Assembly: GCF_001428525.1 (NCBI RefSeq)
Contig: NZ_LMHW01000014.1
Span: 248,001-312,000 of the forward strand
Source: Flavobacterium sp. Root186
GTDB lineage: Bacteria; Bacteroidota; Bacteroidia; Flavobacteriales; Flavobacteriaceae
Length of the DNA stretch: 64,000 nucleotides
Direction of reading: 5' to 3'
The notes under the pieces are model-generated. The model saw only the letters and a list, made by a program, of their open reading frames with translations, was not told the origin of the DNA and did no database searches. Position 1 is the stretch's first letter; the number at the start of each line of letters is the position of its first letter. Made by a program: the position numbers and the translations under genes. Below, in pieces: positions 26,331 to 35,981 of this stretch.

Positions 26331-27956
26331 TTAATTAATTTTCTTGCCCCAAACCGGTAATCCTGTTGACGTTAAACCTGAGTAACTCAAGGTTACTTTT
26401 CTGGTTGCTGATTCCCAATCCCAGGCATCGGTTACATTACATTTTACTCCGTTTACGGTTAAGATTTTTTTTGCGCTGTCGTAAGACCATGTTCCGTTTG
26501 CATCGCCACTCACTTTTTTATCTGCCGTTAAATTTATTGTAACCGATTTTTGAATGGTTTTGTATTGATAATTCATGGTGATCTGTTCCCAGGTTCCCAC
26601 AAAACTTCCTTCAGAAATTGTCGTTGTCGGCACTCCCGCATAACGTTCTGCTTCGACTACCGGCCAGCCATCTTCTGTCCATTCGATGCCGCGAACATGC
26701 CCCATCATAACAGCATTAGAAACTGCGATTCCGGCAACACCCTCAGGTAAACGTGCCTGAGAAGCATAATACCATTTTTTAGTATCTGGATTTTGAAAAA
26801 CTGCACAATGCGCAAATCCAACCCAGCCCGTGTGATTTTTAAATTGATATGGATGCGTCAACATCGGATAACATTCTGCACCGTTTGTAATGCTGATTCC
26901 AGTATTGGTCACATAAGGCCCTAAGATATTTTTGGAACGAGCAACACGCGTATTGTAAGCAACTGATAATTCATCATAAGCCAAAAACAAATAGTAATAT
27001 TGCGTTTCTGGATTATAGATAATTTCCGGACCTTCGAGTGCCTGCCAACGGTTTGTATTTACATTTCCGCGTCCTGCAATTCGTACTCCGTAATCGTCAA
27101 TTGTTTTTAATTTATCCGGTTTTCCTGTGGTTGGATTTAGTTTTAAAGCTGCAATTCCGGAATGCCAGGAACCGTAAATTAAGTACTGGTCGCCTTCAGG
27201 AGTCTGGATAAAACTTGGATCAATGGCGTTGAATTTAAAATAAGCATCCCAATCGTTGCCGCCGTTTCGAACGTAACTTTTTACGCCGTCTGGTTCAGAG
27301 CAAACTACCATTCCTTTGTCGACCCAATTGTTAGATGCCAAATCATTTGTTTCGGCTAAGCCAATGAAAGCGCGTTCTGTCCAGGAAGTGTTCGTGTCTG
27401 TTCCTACAATAGGATTCGTCACTACAATGCTGTAATACATTCTGTAAATATTACCCACTCTTCGAACGCAAGGTGCCCAATAGCCGTAATTCGGATTTTC
27501 TATTGGAGGTAAGGCCGGACTCATTCTTGCTCTTTTATTGTTTAAAGAATCTTTTACCCAAGCCGGAGCCTGATTCATTGAAGATCCCATAAATTCCCAA
27601 TTGATTAAATCCTTAGATCTTCTGTAGAAAAAATGTCCGTTGCCTTCGTGGGCATTTCCGTACGAAGCATCTGTTTGATACATATAATAATAATCACCAC
27701 ATTTTTCTACCGATGGATCGTGCACGTTAGCTAAATTCCATTGTGCTCTGCTTCCCCAACTTGAAATTGAAGTATAATTATCAGCATAGGTTGGTCCGGG
27801 AAAAGCAGGTGTAACTACCGGCGGTTCGACCACTACCGGCGGAACCGGAGTTTCATTTGTTGCAGGATCATCCTTTGAACAACTTACTACCGCAAGAGCA
27901 ATTAAAAAGACTCCTATATAAGAAGCTATTTTTAAAATGGAATTAGATTTTTTCAT
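26331..27956 (-). CDS. GH43 endo-arabinanase-like lipoprotein with C-terminal domain
   Basis: A 541-residue lipoprotein (lipobox AVVSC, Cys26). A proline-rich linker (about 30-50) is followed by a GH43 beta-propeller (about 60-440) and a C-terminal beta-barrel domain (about 445-541) like that of extracellular endo-alpha-1,5-arabinanases. Catalytic residues: Asp in NVHDPSVEK, Asp in NAIDPSFIQ and Glu in ALEGPEIIYN. Lipid anchoring and the linker suggest display on the cell surface, where it would cut long arabinan chains for capture by SusD/SusC. It lies 13 bp after the GH51 gene. Confidence 0.9.
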   Translation of the reverse strand: MKKSNSILKIASYIGVFLIALAVVSCSKDDPATNETPVPPVVVEPPVVTPAFPGPTYADNYTSISSWGSRAQWNLANVHDPSVEKCGDYYYMYQTDASYGNAHEGNGHFFYRRSKDLINWEFMGSSMNQAPAWVKDSLNNKRARMSPALPPIENPNYGYWAPCVRRVGNIYRMYYSIVVTNPIVGTDTNTSWTERAFIGLAETNDLASNNWVDKGMVVCSEPDGVKSYVRNGGNDWDAYFKFNAIDPSFIQTPEGDQYLIYGSWHSGIAALKLNPTTGKPDKLKTIDDYGVRIAGRGNVNTNRWQALEGPEIIYNPETQYYYLFLAYDELSVAYNTRVARSKNILGPYVTNTGISITNGAECYPMLTHPYQFKNHTGWVGFAHCAVFQNPDTKKWYYASQARLPEGVAGIAVSNAVMMGHVRGIEWTEDGWPVVEAERYAGVPTTTISEGSFVGTWEQITMNYQYKTIQKSVTINLTADKKVSGDANGTWSYDSAKKILTVNGVKCNVTDAWDWESATRKVTLSYSGLTSTGLPVWGKKIN

Positions 27957-27969
27957 CTTTTTTTATCTT

Positions 27970-29508
27970 TTATTTTCCTTCTAAAACCACAACTGAGAAA
28001 GGAGGAATAGTAATTTCAAGTTTTCCTTTTTTGTTTTCGAAACCTTTAAAAACTGTCGGAACAATTTTGTTAGGGGTGTCGAATGAATTGTAATCTTGCA
28101 ATTTAGCCGATGTGATAATACTTCCTGTAAACGTTTTTACGCCAAGATCATTTACATCAATTTCTATTTTGTTTTTGTTTTTAGCATCCACATTTACTAA
28201 AGAAATATGAACTGCACCGTTTTTATCTTTTGAAGCTGATGCCGAAACTGCAGGAAGTGTTTCTCCGTTAAAAGTATAATTTGGAGAAGTAAAACTTACC
28301 GGCAATAATTTTGCATCCTGATGCACGCTATACATTTTCATGACATGATACGTTGGTGTTGTAATCATTTTTGCTTTATCCGTAAGGATTACGGCTTGTA
28401 AAACGTTTACACATTGAGCAAGGTTTGCCATACGAACTCTATCAGCATGATTGTTGAAGATGTTTAGTGTTGCTCCGGCCAGAACAGCATCTCTCATTGT
28501 ATTTTGCTGATATAAAAACCCAGGATTTGATCCTTTTTCAACTTCATACCAACCTCCCCATTCGTCAACGATCATGGCTACTTTTTTCTCAGGATCGTAT
28601 TTGTCCATAATAGCCGAATGTTTTGTAACCAATTCTTCCATTTTTAAAGCGGACTGCATGGTTTTGAAATACCCTTCTTCAGTAAAATTTCTATCGTCTC
28701 CTTTTTTGCCCCAGTCGATTACAGCATAATGATGCACTCCAACACCGCCCAACATATTGATCGGAATGTTTTTCATTAAAACTTCGGTCCAGTTATAATC
28801 GGCGCTGTTTGATCCTGATGCAATACGAGTGATTCCACCTGTGTTTTCCCAATCCGACATAAAAGTTGCGAATTTTCTATACTCTCCAGCATAATATTCT
28901 GCCGTCATATTTCCTCCGCATCCCCAGGCTTCATTTCCAATTCCCCAGAATTTTACTTTCCATGGTTCTGTTCTTCCGTTTTTTTTACGCAAATCACTCA
29001 TCGGACTTTTACCGCTGAAATTGGTGTATTGAACCCAGTCCGATAATTCCTGAACTGTTCCGCTTCCTACATTTCCTGACAAATACGGTTCTGCTCCAAG
29101 AAGCTCGCACATATTTAGGAAATCATGCGTTCCAAAACTGTTATCTTCTGTAACGCCGCCCCACCATTTGTTTACAATAGTTGGTCTTTGTTCTTGAGGG
29201 CCAATTCCATCTTTCCAATGGTACGTATCAGCAAAACAGCCTCCCGGCCATCTTAAATTTGGAATTTTCAAATCTTTTAAAGCTGCTATAATATCATTTC
29301 TAACTCCTTTTGTATTTGGAATTTTCGACGTGTCTCCCACAAAAAATCCACCGTAAATACAACGGCCTAAATGCTCTGCAAAATGACCATAAATGTTTTT
29401 GTCAATTGTTGGGGCATCCGTAGTGTTTTTAATGGTTATTGAGGTCTGCGCAAAATTCTGCTGACTGCAAAACGAAATAAGAAATGTGATTAAAAGTGCT
29501 TTTTTCAT
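27970..29508 (-). CDS. GH51 alpha-L-arabinofuranosidase (AbfA-like)
   Basis: A 512-residue GH51 enzyme of classical length with an added signal peptide (1-20). The catalytic (beta/alpha)8 barrel spans about 30-390 and the C-terminal beta domain about 395-512. Visible motifs: NIYGHFAEHLGRCIYGG at the start, NLRWPGGCFADTYHWKDGIG, the acid/base Glu of GIGNEAWGCGG and the nucleophile Glu of VDEWGGWYE. It releases terminal arabinofuranose, most likely from arabino-oligosaccharides in the periplasm. The C-terminal PPFSVVVLEGK is typical of the family. It is packed between two GH43 genes (gaps 54 and 13 bp). Confidence 0.95.
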   Translation of the reverse strand: MKKALLITFLISFCSQQNFAQTSITIKNTTDAPTIDKNIYGHFAEHLGRCIYGGFFVGDTSKIPNTKGVRNDIIAALKDLKIPNLRWPGGCFADTYHWKDGIGPQEQRPTIVNKWWGGVTEDNSFGTHDFLNMCELLGAEPYLSGNVGSGTVQELSDWVQYTNFSGKSPMSDLRKKNGRTEPWKVKFWGIGNEAWGCGGNMTAEYYAGEYRKFATFMSDWENTGGITRIASGSNSADYNWTEVLMKNIPINMLGGVGVHHYAVIDWGKKGDDRNFTEEGYFKTMQSALKMEELVTKHSAIMDKYDPEKKVAMIVDEWGGWYEVEKGSNPGFLYQQNTMRDAVLAGATLNIFNNHADRVRMANLAQCVNVLQAVILTDKAKMITTPTYHVMKMYSVHQDAKLLPVSFTSPNYTFNGETLPAVSASASKDKNGAVHISLVNVDAKNKNKIEIDVNDLGVKTFTGSIITSAKLQDYNSFDTPNKIVPTVFKGFENKKGKLEITIPPFSVVVLEGK

Positions 29509-29562
29509 AGTGGTTTTTATTGTAGAGGAAAGCCCGAAAACTTTCCTCTGAATTTTAATTTT

Positions 29563-30564
29563 TTAATAAGAAAGTGTCGGCCATCCTGATGACCAAGTAA
29601 AGTATACAATTTCGAGTTTTGGATTTCCATTATCAGCTCCATCGTAATAATGGACGGCTCCTTTTTGAGTTCCTGTGATTCTGGACAAATGTCCTGGACC
29701 TATATAATTTCCTTGTGAAGCCAGAACTGTTGTTCCGCCGCCACTTTTTAAAGAAACTCCATTTTTATCAACAAAAGGTCCAAACGGACTTGTCGAACGT
29801 CCAACTACAATATAATAGGTACTGTTTACACCATTGCAGCAAGTACCGCGATTCACAAACATATAATAATAACTTCCTTCCTTGATTAAACAAGGAGCTT
29901 CCCAGGATGCACTATTTCCACCCGCAACAATGGTTTTGCTTCCTGTTGTTTTTCCTGTTGAAGGATTAATTTGAATTACGCCAATACCTGCGTGCCAAGA
30001 GCCATAAGCCATATAAACATTACTTCCATCTACCAAAATAGAAGGATCAATTGCATTAACATCTGATGCCGATGAAGAAGAAACAACAACGCCTCTATCT
30101 GTCCAAGTTGTTCCGGCGCTCTGCGAAATAGCCGGCGTTGTCACCAATCCTATTGCAGATGTGGCTGAGCCAAAAGTAGAACAGGAATAATACATATTCC
30201 ATCTGTTGTTAAACCAGGCAACATCCGGAGCCCAGAAAGTCTTAACGAATCCTGGAACATAACCTGTAATCCAGCTTGGTGTTGATGAGAAAACCGATGT
30301 TCCCCATGTCCAGCTTGTTAAATTTGTTGAATAAGTTACTGGAATATTATCTCCAGTAGTAAAAACATAATAATTAACGCCGCTTTTTACAATCGTACTC
30401 GGATCGTGCGAAGGCACATTTCCGCTGACAGTTTTAGCTGTTAGATTTTTTGTTTGAGAATTTTGAGTTGCTGCTGCATCCTCACTTAAAGGGACTATGA
30501 CATCTTCATTTTGACAACTTACTAATAATACTGCTAATAAAACCAAACTTGTAATTGTTTTCAT
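29563..30564 (-). CDS. GH43 endo-arabinanase-like lipoprotein
   Basis: A 333-residue GH43 beta-propeller with a lipoprotein signal (LLVSC, Cys17) and a serine/threonine-rich linker (about 25-48). Catalytic residues are Asp54 in PSHDPSTIV, the Asp of NAIDPSILVDG and the Glu of SWEAPCLI. CCNGVNSTYYIVVGRS and GPGHLSRI are usual in endo-1,5-arabinanases. As the first enzyme gene after susC-susD it is a strong candidate for the surface enzyme that starts arabinan breakdown. Confidence 0.92.
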   Translation of the reverse strand: MKTITSLVLLAVLLVSCQNEDVIVPLSEDAAATQNSQTKNLTAKTVSGNVPSHDPSTIVKSGVNYYVFTTGDNIPVTYSTNLTSWTWGTSVFSSTPSWITGYVPGFVKTFWAPDVAWFNNRWNMYYSCSTFGSATSAIGLVTTPAISQSAGTTWTDRGVVVSSSSASDVNAIDPSILVDGSNVYMAYGSWHAGIGVIQINPSTGKTTGSKTIVAGGNSASWEAPCLIKEGSYYYMFVNRGTCCNGVNSTYYIVVGRSTSPFGPFVDKNGVSLKSGGGTTVLASQGNYIGPGHLSRITGTQKGAVHYYDGADNGNPKLEIVYFTWSSGWPTLSY

Positions 30565-30631
30565 TTGATATAATTTTAGTTCATGTGTTAATAATTATCT
30601 CTACAATCTCATTCTGTTTTTTTTTAAGATA

Positions 30632-30743
30632 AATATCATGTGAAGATTTTGAGGTCTCCACATGATATTAAGTATTCTAACTAACTCAAAATTTATTTTT
30701 AGTCGCAGTTTACAGTTTACAGTCCCAGTCTCACTGTAAACTG
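30632..30743. repeat. Two hairpins between susD and the enzyme genes
   Basis: The stems are AATATCATGTG (30632-30642) with CACATGATATT (30659-30669), and CAGTTTACAGT (30713-30723) with ACTGTAAACTG (30733-30743). Neither has a T-run on the coding strand, so they look more like RNA processing or stability elements than terminators. They may set different transcript levels for susCD and the enzymes. Confidence 0.5.
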
Positions 30744-30774
30744 TGACTGAATACTGAGACTGTGAACTGAAAAC

Positions 30775-32334
30775 TCAATAACTGTCGTTTTGAACGGTTC
30801 CGGGATTATTATCCATTTCTAACTGTGGAATTGGAAAATATTCACGTCCTGCCGTATACGAATTAAACTCGGCGTCTCGTGCTTTCAGCCATGCTAATTT
30901 TGTAGGGTTTTGAAGCCATCCCCAACGGCGTATATCGTCGAAACGGTGGCCTTCCAGAGGAAATTCTAAAAACCTTTCGTGCCCAATTTGTTCTCTCATC
31001 TGGTCTTGATTCATTCCAGGTTTTGTAACTGATAAATCTGGCAGATTAACTCTGTTTCTAACCATTTGAATATACGTATACGCTCCCGATGTATCTCCTG
31101 TTTCATTTAAAGTTTCGGCATACATTAAAAGTATATCGGCATATCTTAACAAACGTTCGTTAATACCAGAACGCCAGTCGTATTCGTCTGCAAATTCACC
31201 ATCAGAATTTTGATATTTTCTGCAGAACAAATCGTTTAAATCTCCGGGGCTTGCAGCATAAAAAGCAGCAAAATCCCTTCCGTACAATTTTGTTCCCGGT
31301 TTATTGTAAAATATTGTGGCATCTAAACGCGGATCAACATCTCCAGTTTTTGTTTTTTCTTCCTGAAATTCGTTAAATAGTGCCCATGTTGGCTGCACAT
31401 CTGTCCATCCGAAAGCTCTTGGTGCATAAGTGATTGCACGTGCAGATGTTTTACCCCAGCCAGATGCTGGAGCACCTCCCCAGCCTAAATCGACACCGCC
31501 GGCATCTCTGCTAAATTGTACTTCAAACAGCGATTCTAAATTGTTTTCGTTTGCTGTAGTAAAATTATCGCGATAGTTTGAAACCAAAGAATAAACTCCT
31601 AAATCAATAACTTGTTTAAAAGTAGTTCTGGCATTTGTAAAATCTTTAGTAAACAAATATGCTTTTCCTAAATATCCTAAAGCCGCTCCTTTTGTAGCAC
31701 GTCCTTTTTGGCCAGCATCCAGACCTGTAATGCCAACGTAAGAATTAGGCAGTAATTCGGATGCTGTTTTAAAATCAGCAATAACCTGAGCCCAGCCTTC
31801 TTCATTTGACTTTTGCGGATGATAGACCTCAACATCTAATGGAATTGGTACATTTTTAAACATATTTACCGCATGAAACAAATACAGTCCTCTTAAAAAA
31901 TAGGCTTGTCCTAAAATTCTGTTTTTGAGTGCTGCGTCTTCAAATTCAATATCAGGAACATTTGTTAGAACCTGATTGGCACGATAAATACCTTGATAAT
32001 AAGTTTCAAAAGCCCATCCGTAAATAGCTGCATCAGCCACATTGGAGTTAAAATGTCCAACGTTATACATCGATGGCCACGGGCTGTTTGTACGAGAATC
32101 ATCGGCTTTTGCATCTAGCAATAATGGTGTACTTCTCATGTACGTGCCATCTGTTAATAAGCTTCCGTATACGGCGTTAATTCCTTCAAGTGCATCCTGA
32201 TCTGTTTTCCAAAAAGAATCTACTGCATCATTATTTGGGTCGAGTTGGGTCAAATCTTCATCATCAACACAGCTTGTTGCTACAACAGCCAGTGAAAAGA
32301 AAACAGCTATATAGTTAAATATTTTATATTTCAT
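30775..32334 (-). CDS. SusD/RagB-family nutrient-binding lipoprotein
   Basis: A 519-residue surface lipoprotein (lipobox ATSC, Cys22) of the SusD family, which binds oligosaccharides and closes over its SusC partner. Features: FWKTDQDALEGINAVYGSL at the start of the TPR-rich N-terminal domain (about 40-200), LRYADILLMYAETLNE in the C-terminal domain, and RFLEFPLEGHRFDDIRRWG with the ending REYFPIPQLEMDNNPG. It is 30 bp after the SusC gene. The neighbouring enzymes point to arabino-oligosaccharides as ligand; this is inference. Confidence 0.95.
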   Translation of the reverse strand: MKYKIFNYIAVFFSLAVVATSCVDDEDLTQLDPNNDAVDSFWKTDQDALEGINAVYGSLLTDGTYMRSTPLLLDAKADDSRTNSPWPSMYNVGHFNSNVADAAIYGWAFETYYQGIYRANQVLTNVPDIEFEDAALKNRILGQAYFLRGLYLFHAVNMFKNVPIPLDVEVYHPQKSNEEGWAQVIADFKTASELLPNSYVGITGLDAGQKGRATKGAALGYLGKAYLFTKDFTNARTTFKQVIDLGVYSLVSNYRDNFTTANENNLESLFEVQFSRDAGGVDLGWGGAPASGWGKTSARAITYAPRAFGWTDVQPTWALFNEFQEEKTKTGDVDPRLDATIFYNKPGTKLYGRDFAAFYAASPGDLNDLFCRKYQNSDGEFADEYDWRSGINERLLRYADILLMYAETLNETGDTSGAYTYIQMVRNRVNLPDLSVTKPGMNQDQMREQIGHERFLEFPLEGHRFDDIRRWGWLQNPTKLAWLKARDAEFNSYTAGREYFPIPQLEMDNNPGTVQNDSY

Positions 32335-32364
32335 TTTAATACGTTTTTAGTTGGTTAGGCTAGT

Positions 32365-35300
32365 TTAAAAATTTACTTCAACACCCAAAGAAATTGTTCT
32401 TGGATTTGGAAAAGATCCTGCATCATATCCTCTTGAAAGTAGTCCGTCACTATTAAAATCAGGATCATAACCCTTGTATTTTGTGATCGTCAATAAGTTC
32501 TGCCCATTTATGTAAACCTTAGCGCTTTGAATAAATTTATCTTTTAACGGAATGTTATACCCTAATTCCATTGTTTGCAGTCTTACATAATCACCGCTTT
32601 CAATAAATCTGTTTGAGTCTCTTGAATTTCCGTTTGGATCGCCAATAACCGGAGCCGGAACGTTCGTATTAGTATTTGTAGGCGTCCAGTAATTTAACTC
32701 GTCTGTGTGATGATTTGTATATTGTCCAATCATCAAATTGCGGTACATAGCATTGAAAATTTTATTTCCGCCGCTGCCCTGCCAGAACATTGAGAAATCA
32801 AAATTGGCATAAGAAGCGCTAAAATTCACTCCAAAACCATATTTAGGAATTGTTACCCCTTGAAAAGTTCTATCGGCATCTGTAATCGCACCGTCGCCGT
32901 TTACATCTTTAAATTTAATATCGCCGGGAGCCGCTCCAGTTTGTGTTGGAGAAGCGGCAACCTCAGCAGCGTTTTGGAAAATACCAATTGCTTCCCAGGC
33001 AAAAAGTTCACCCACAGATCTTCCTACTTCTGTTTTTGAAACTGCTCCGTAAAGTGGATTTGAGTTCACTCCAATTTTGGTAACTTCATTTTTCAGCGTT
33101 CCAAAATTTGCTGAGATATCATATTTAAATTTATGGTGATGATTACTGTATGATGCTGTAAATTCTAAACCATGATTTTTCATGTCTCCTGCATTAGTAA
33201 AAATACTTGCCGGAAAAGCTCCTGTAGAAAACGGCAGGGGTACCGTAACTAAAATATCTGTAACTTTTTTAGAAAAATACTCTGCTGTAAATTGTAAGTC
33301 ATTATTAAAAAAACCAAGTTCTAATGCAATATTACTGCTGCTTGTTTTTTCCCATTTTACATTTGGATCAAGAGAACTTACTACGGTTGTGCCCGGTGCC
33401 AGTTCGTTGTTAAAATCATATCCTGCGAAACTGTTTACTGTTGAAGCAAAAAAGTATTGCGGAATTGTATTATTACCCAATGTACCGTAACCCCCTCTAA
33501 GTTTAATATTGCTGATCCATTTTGGTAAGCTTATAAACTTTTCGTTGCTGATTTTCCATCCTCCAGAAAAAGAATAGAAATTTGCCGAATTATTGATCTC
33601 ACTAAAAAGAGAGGTTTTGTCTTGTCTAAAATTTGCCTGTAGCAAATACCTGTCATCATAAGAATAATTTAATCTGCTGATATAAGATATTCCGGTTATT
33701 GTAAACTTATATTCACCTGCATCTCTTGAATCTGCGTATTGCATCATACTGATTTCACCAGGTTTAAAACCTACACCTCTTGACCAGTGATTGTAATTAT
33801 CTCTTTTTTCCTGAATCCATCCGGCAAGAGCGTCTAGTTTATGTTTTCCAAGTGTAACTTCATAAGTCAATAAATTATTCAGGAACGTTCTTAGTTCATT
33901 CCCATTAGAAATATCTAAAGAAGCTTCATCATTTGTGGTAATATAATACCATCCTAAATCACTTGGCGGAATAAATTTTCTGTTTTGCCAGTCTGTTCTG
34001 TCATAACTTACATCGAGTTTATATTTTAACCCTTTTACGATTTCAATTTCGCCCCAGACATCGCCAATGAAACGATTTCTTTTTCCATTATTTTCAATTA
34101 GGTTATTGTACCCAATTGGGTTCATCGAAATAGCTCTTTGAGTCAAATTGTCCGTACCGCCGTATCCGCCCAATCTGTTAGAATCATAAACAGGCATTGT
34201 TGGAACTGCTCCCAAAATATCGCTGATTGCGGTTTGTCCCACATTGTATTCATTGAAAATTTCTTTATCAGATTGTGTGTAGCCCATTTTTACACCATAT
34301 TTGAATTTTCCTTTTTTACCATTCAAATTCAAATTAGTTGATAATCTTTCATAGTCCTGAGGCGTTTTAATATAACTGGTGTTTTTAAAATAATCGACAT
34401 TAAAACTATAGGCTATGCTTTCTGCACCTCCGTTAAGTGTAAGCGCCTGATTTTGTATAACTCCCGTTTGTAAAGCTTCTTTCTGCCAGTCTGTGTTTAC
34501 ATTTGTAATATAAGAAGGGCTGTTAGGATCATTTCCCGGTGCAATACTTACCGGAACACCCGCTCTGATATCTCTGTTTCTTTCAGCTTCGCTGGTAATT
34601 TTTTGATAGCCTGCACGATCCGTAACATCCCATTTTTTAGTTACATTCTGAAGTCCTACGATCGATTTGAATTTAACATCCATTCGGCCCGCTTTGCCTT
34701 TTTTTGTTGTAATAATTACAACTCCATTTGCACCGCGAACACCATAAATTGCTGCAGAAGAAGCATCTTTTAAAACCTGCATCGATTCTATTTCTCCCGG
34801 AGCAAAATCATAAGGAGCGTCTACCATAATTCCGTCAATTACAAAAAGCGGATTGTTATTGGTAAATGAAGTTATCCCTCTGATTTTGATATTTACAAAA
34901 CCTCCCGGCTCTCCTGATGATTGTACGGTTACACCCGGAACTTGTCCTTGCAGCATTTTTGCCGCATCATAAGTAACTGTTTTTTTTGCCGACTCTAAGT
35001 TTACAACACTTACAGAACCGGTTAGGTCTGATTTCTTTTGAGTTCCGTAACCGATAACAACAACTTCATTTAATTTGTTGGTGTCTTCGTTTAAGGCTAC
35101 GTCTATTTTTAATTGATTTGCTACTGGGATTTCACGATTTTGAAATCCTATAAATGAATAAACTAAAACATCTGTCGAAGATGCTTTAATCGTATACTCT
35201 CCGTCAAATCCAGTTGTGACAACTGTTTTGGTTCCTTTTATCATAATGTTCACCCCCGGCAAAGGCAGATTGTCTTGTGCCGAAGTAACAACTCCATTAA

Positions 35301-35421
35301 TCGTTTTGCCTTGAGCCGACATTTGATTAACAGAAAATAGTAGCATGCAAATTGCTAAAATCCAGTCTTTTTTTGGCAATAAAAAATTGCAGTAAAAAAT
35401 TAATTGTTGGTTTGTTATCAT
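32365..35421 (-). CDS. SusC/RagA-family TonB-dependent transporter
   Basis: A 1018-residue outer-membrane transporter. An extended N-terminal signal (about 1-36) leads to a carboxypeptidase-like regulatory domain (about 38-115, GVVTSAQDNLPLPGVNIMIKG). Then come the TonB box region, the plug (about 120-235, with VVVIGYGTQKKSDLTGSV and the SusC signature GVRGANGVVIITTKKGK) and a 22-strand barrel that ends in the expected aromatic residue (VEVNF). It imports oligosaccharides with energy from TonB. It heads the operon; a 19-bp palindrome lies 38 bp upstream. No surface sensor or hybrid two-component regulator accompanies the pair, so control probably falls to the divergent AraR gene. Confidence 0.96.
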   Translation of the reverse strand: MITNQQLIFYCNFLLPKKDWILAICMLLFSVNQMSAQGKTINGVVTSAQDNLPLPGVNIMIKGTKTVVTTGFDGEYTIKASSTDVLVYSFIGFQNREIPVANQLKIDVALNEDTNKLNEVVVIGYGTQKKSDLTGSVSVVNLESAKKTVTYDAAKMLQGQVPGVTVQSSGEPGGFVNIKIRGITSFTNNNPLFVIDGIMVDAPYDFAPGEIESMQVLKDASSAAIYGVRGANGVVIITTKKGKAGRMDVKFKSIVGLQNVTKKWDVTDRAGYQKITSEAERNRDIRAGVPVSIAPGNDPNSPSYITNVNTDWQKEALQTGVIQNQALTLNGGAESIAYSFNVDYFKNTSYIKTPQDYERLSTNLNLNGKKGKFKYGVKMGYTQSDKEIFNEYNVGQTAISDILGAVPTMPVYDSNRLGGYGGTDNLTQRAISMNPIGYNNLIENNGKRNRFIGDVWGEIEIVKGLKYKLDVSYDRTDWQNRKFIPPSDLGWYYITTNDEASLDISNGNELRTFLNNLLTYEVTLGKHKLDALAGWIQEKRDNYNHWSRGVGFKPGEISMMQYADSRDAGEYKFTITGISYISRLNYSYDDRYLLQANFRQDKTSLFSEINNSANFYSFSGGWKISNEKFISLPKWISNIKLRGGYGTLGNNTIPQYFFASTVNSFAGYDFNNELAPGTTVVSSLDPNVKWEKTSSSNIALELGFFNNDLQFTAEYFSKKVTDILVTVPLPFSTGAFPASIFTNAGDMKNHGLEFTASYSNHHHKFKYDISANFGTLKNEVTKIGVNSNPLYGAVSKTEVGRSVGELFAWEAIGIFQNAAEVAASPTQTGAAPGDIKFKDVNGDGAITDADRTFQGVTIPKYGFGVNFSASYANFDFSMFWQGSGGNKIFNAMYRNLMIGQYTNHHTDELNYWTPTNTNTNVPAPVIGDPNGNSRDSNRFIESGDYVRLQTMELGYNIPLKDKFIQSAKVYINGQNLLTITKYKGYDPDFNSDGLLSRGYDAGSFPNPRTISLGVEVNF

Positions 35422-35458
35422 ACTGGTTTGTTTAAGGTTGGTTTTGTGGTTAGTTAAT

Positions 35459-35477
35459 AAGTGTTAATCTTACATTT
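35459..35477. promoter_or_regulatory. Putative AraR operator between susC and araR
   Basis: AAGTGT-TAATCTT-ACATTT, same plan as the araB site. On the minus strand a near-consensus -7 element, TTAATTTG (35515 to 35508), lies upstream, so the operator would sit just downstream of a susC transcription start and block it. A weaker site, TTGTGT-AAAAACT-ACACTT, is at 35624-35642. Confidence 0.6.
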
Positions 35478-35853
35478 GTAAATTTAACTAAAAAAAAACC
35501 GCAAAAACAAATTAATATGACAAAAAAAGAACTGAAAAAAAACATATATCGTAAATTAAGTGTATTAGTAACATTTAAAAAATTGATGTTTTTTTCAAAA
35601 AAGAAACGTTTTTTACGAGTTAATTGTGTAAAAACTACACTTTTAATCAAAAAGCCACTTTTTAATCAAAAAAACAGCCTATGGAGAAAAAATATAAATC
35701 AGTTGTTTTTTAATCACTTAAATACGGTCAACTTGTTGTTTTTGTAAATAAAAACCTAATTAAATAATTTATTTTTTTAACTTTTTTTCAAAAAACTGTC
35801 CTGTATTGTCCTGTTTTTGACTTAAAAAAATCTTAAAAAAGAAAAATGAATGT

Positions 35854-35861
35854 TATTTTTG
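35854..35861 (+). promoter_or_regulatory. Bacteroidota -7 element for araR
   Basis: TATTTTTG matches the TAnnTTTG consensus exactly. It is 120 bp before the chosen araR start and upstream of the operator at 35909. Confidence 0.45.
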
Positions 35862-35908
35862 TGCAAAAAGTGATTTTTTTAACTCTATTTTTGAAGTGTT
35901 ATTTGTGT

Positions 35909-35927
35909 AAGTGTGAAATCTACATTA
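35909..35927. promoter_or_regulatory. Putative autoregulatory AraR operator
   Basis: AAGTGT-GAAATCT-ACATTA, one mismatch from AARTGT-N7-ACAYTT, in the araR leader. An additional half-site, AAGTGT, is at 35894-35899. Confidence 0.5.
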
Positions 35928-35981
35928 ATAAATTATGAAACAATTGAGGAAGTTTATATCTTTACCAATAAAATATTGAAT

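Noticed and set aside
35517..35747. 76-codon lysine- and phenylalanine-rich frame upstream of araR
   Set aside because: Composition is what AT-rich promoter DNA gives by chance; the stretch holds promoters and operators.
35913..35981. GTG start that lengthens AraR by 23 residues
   Set aside because: The family starts at MLNNYSSADK, and the extension covers a putative operator.
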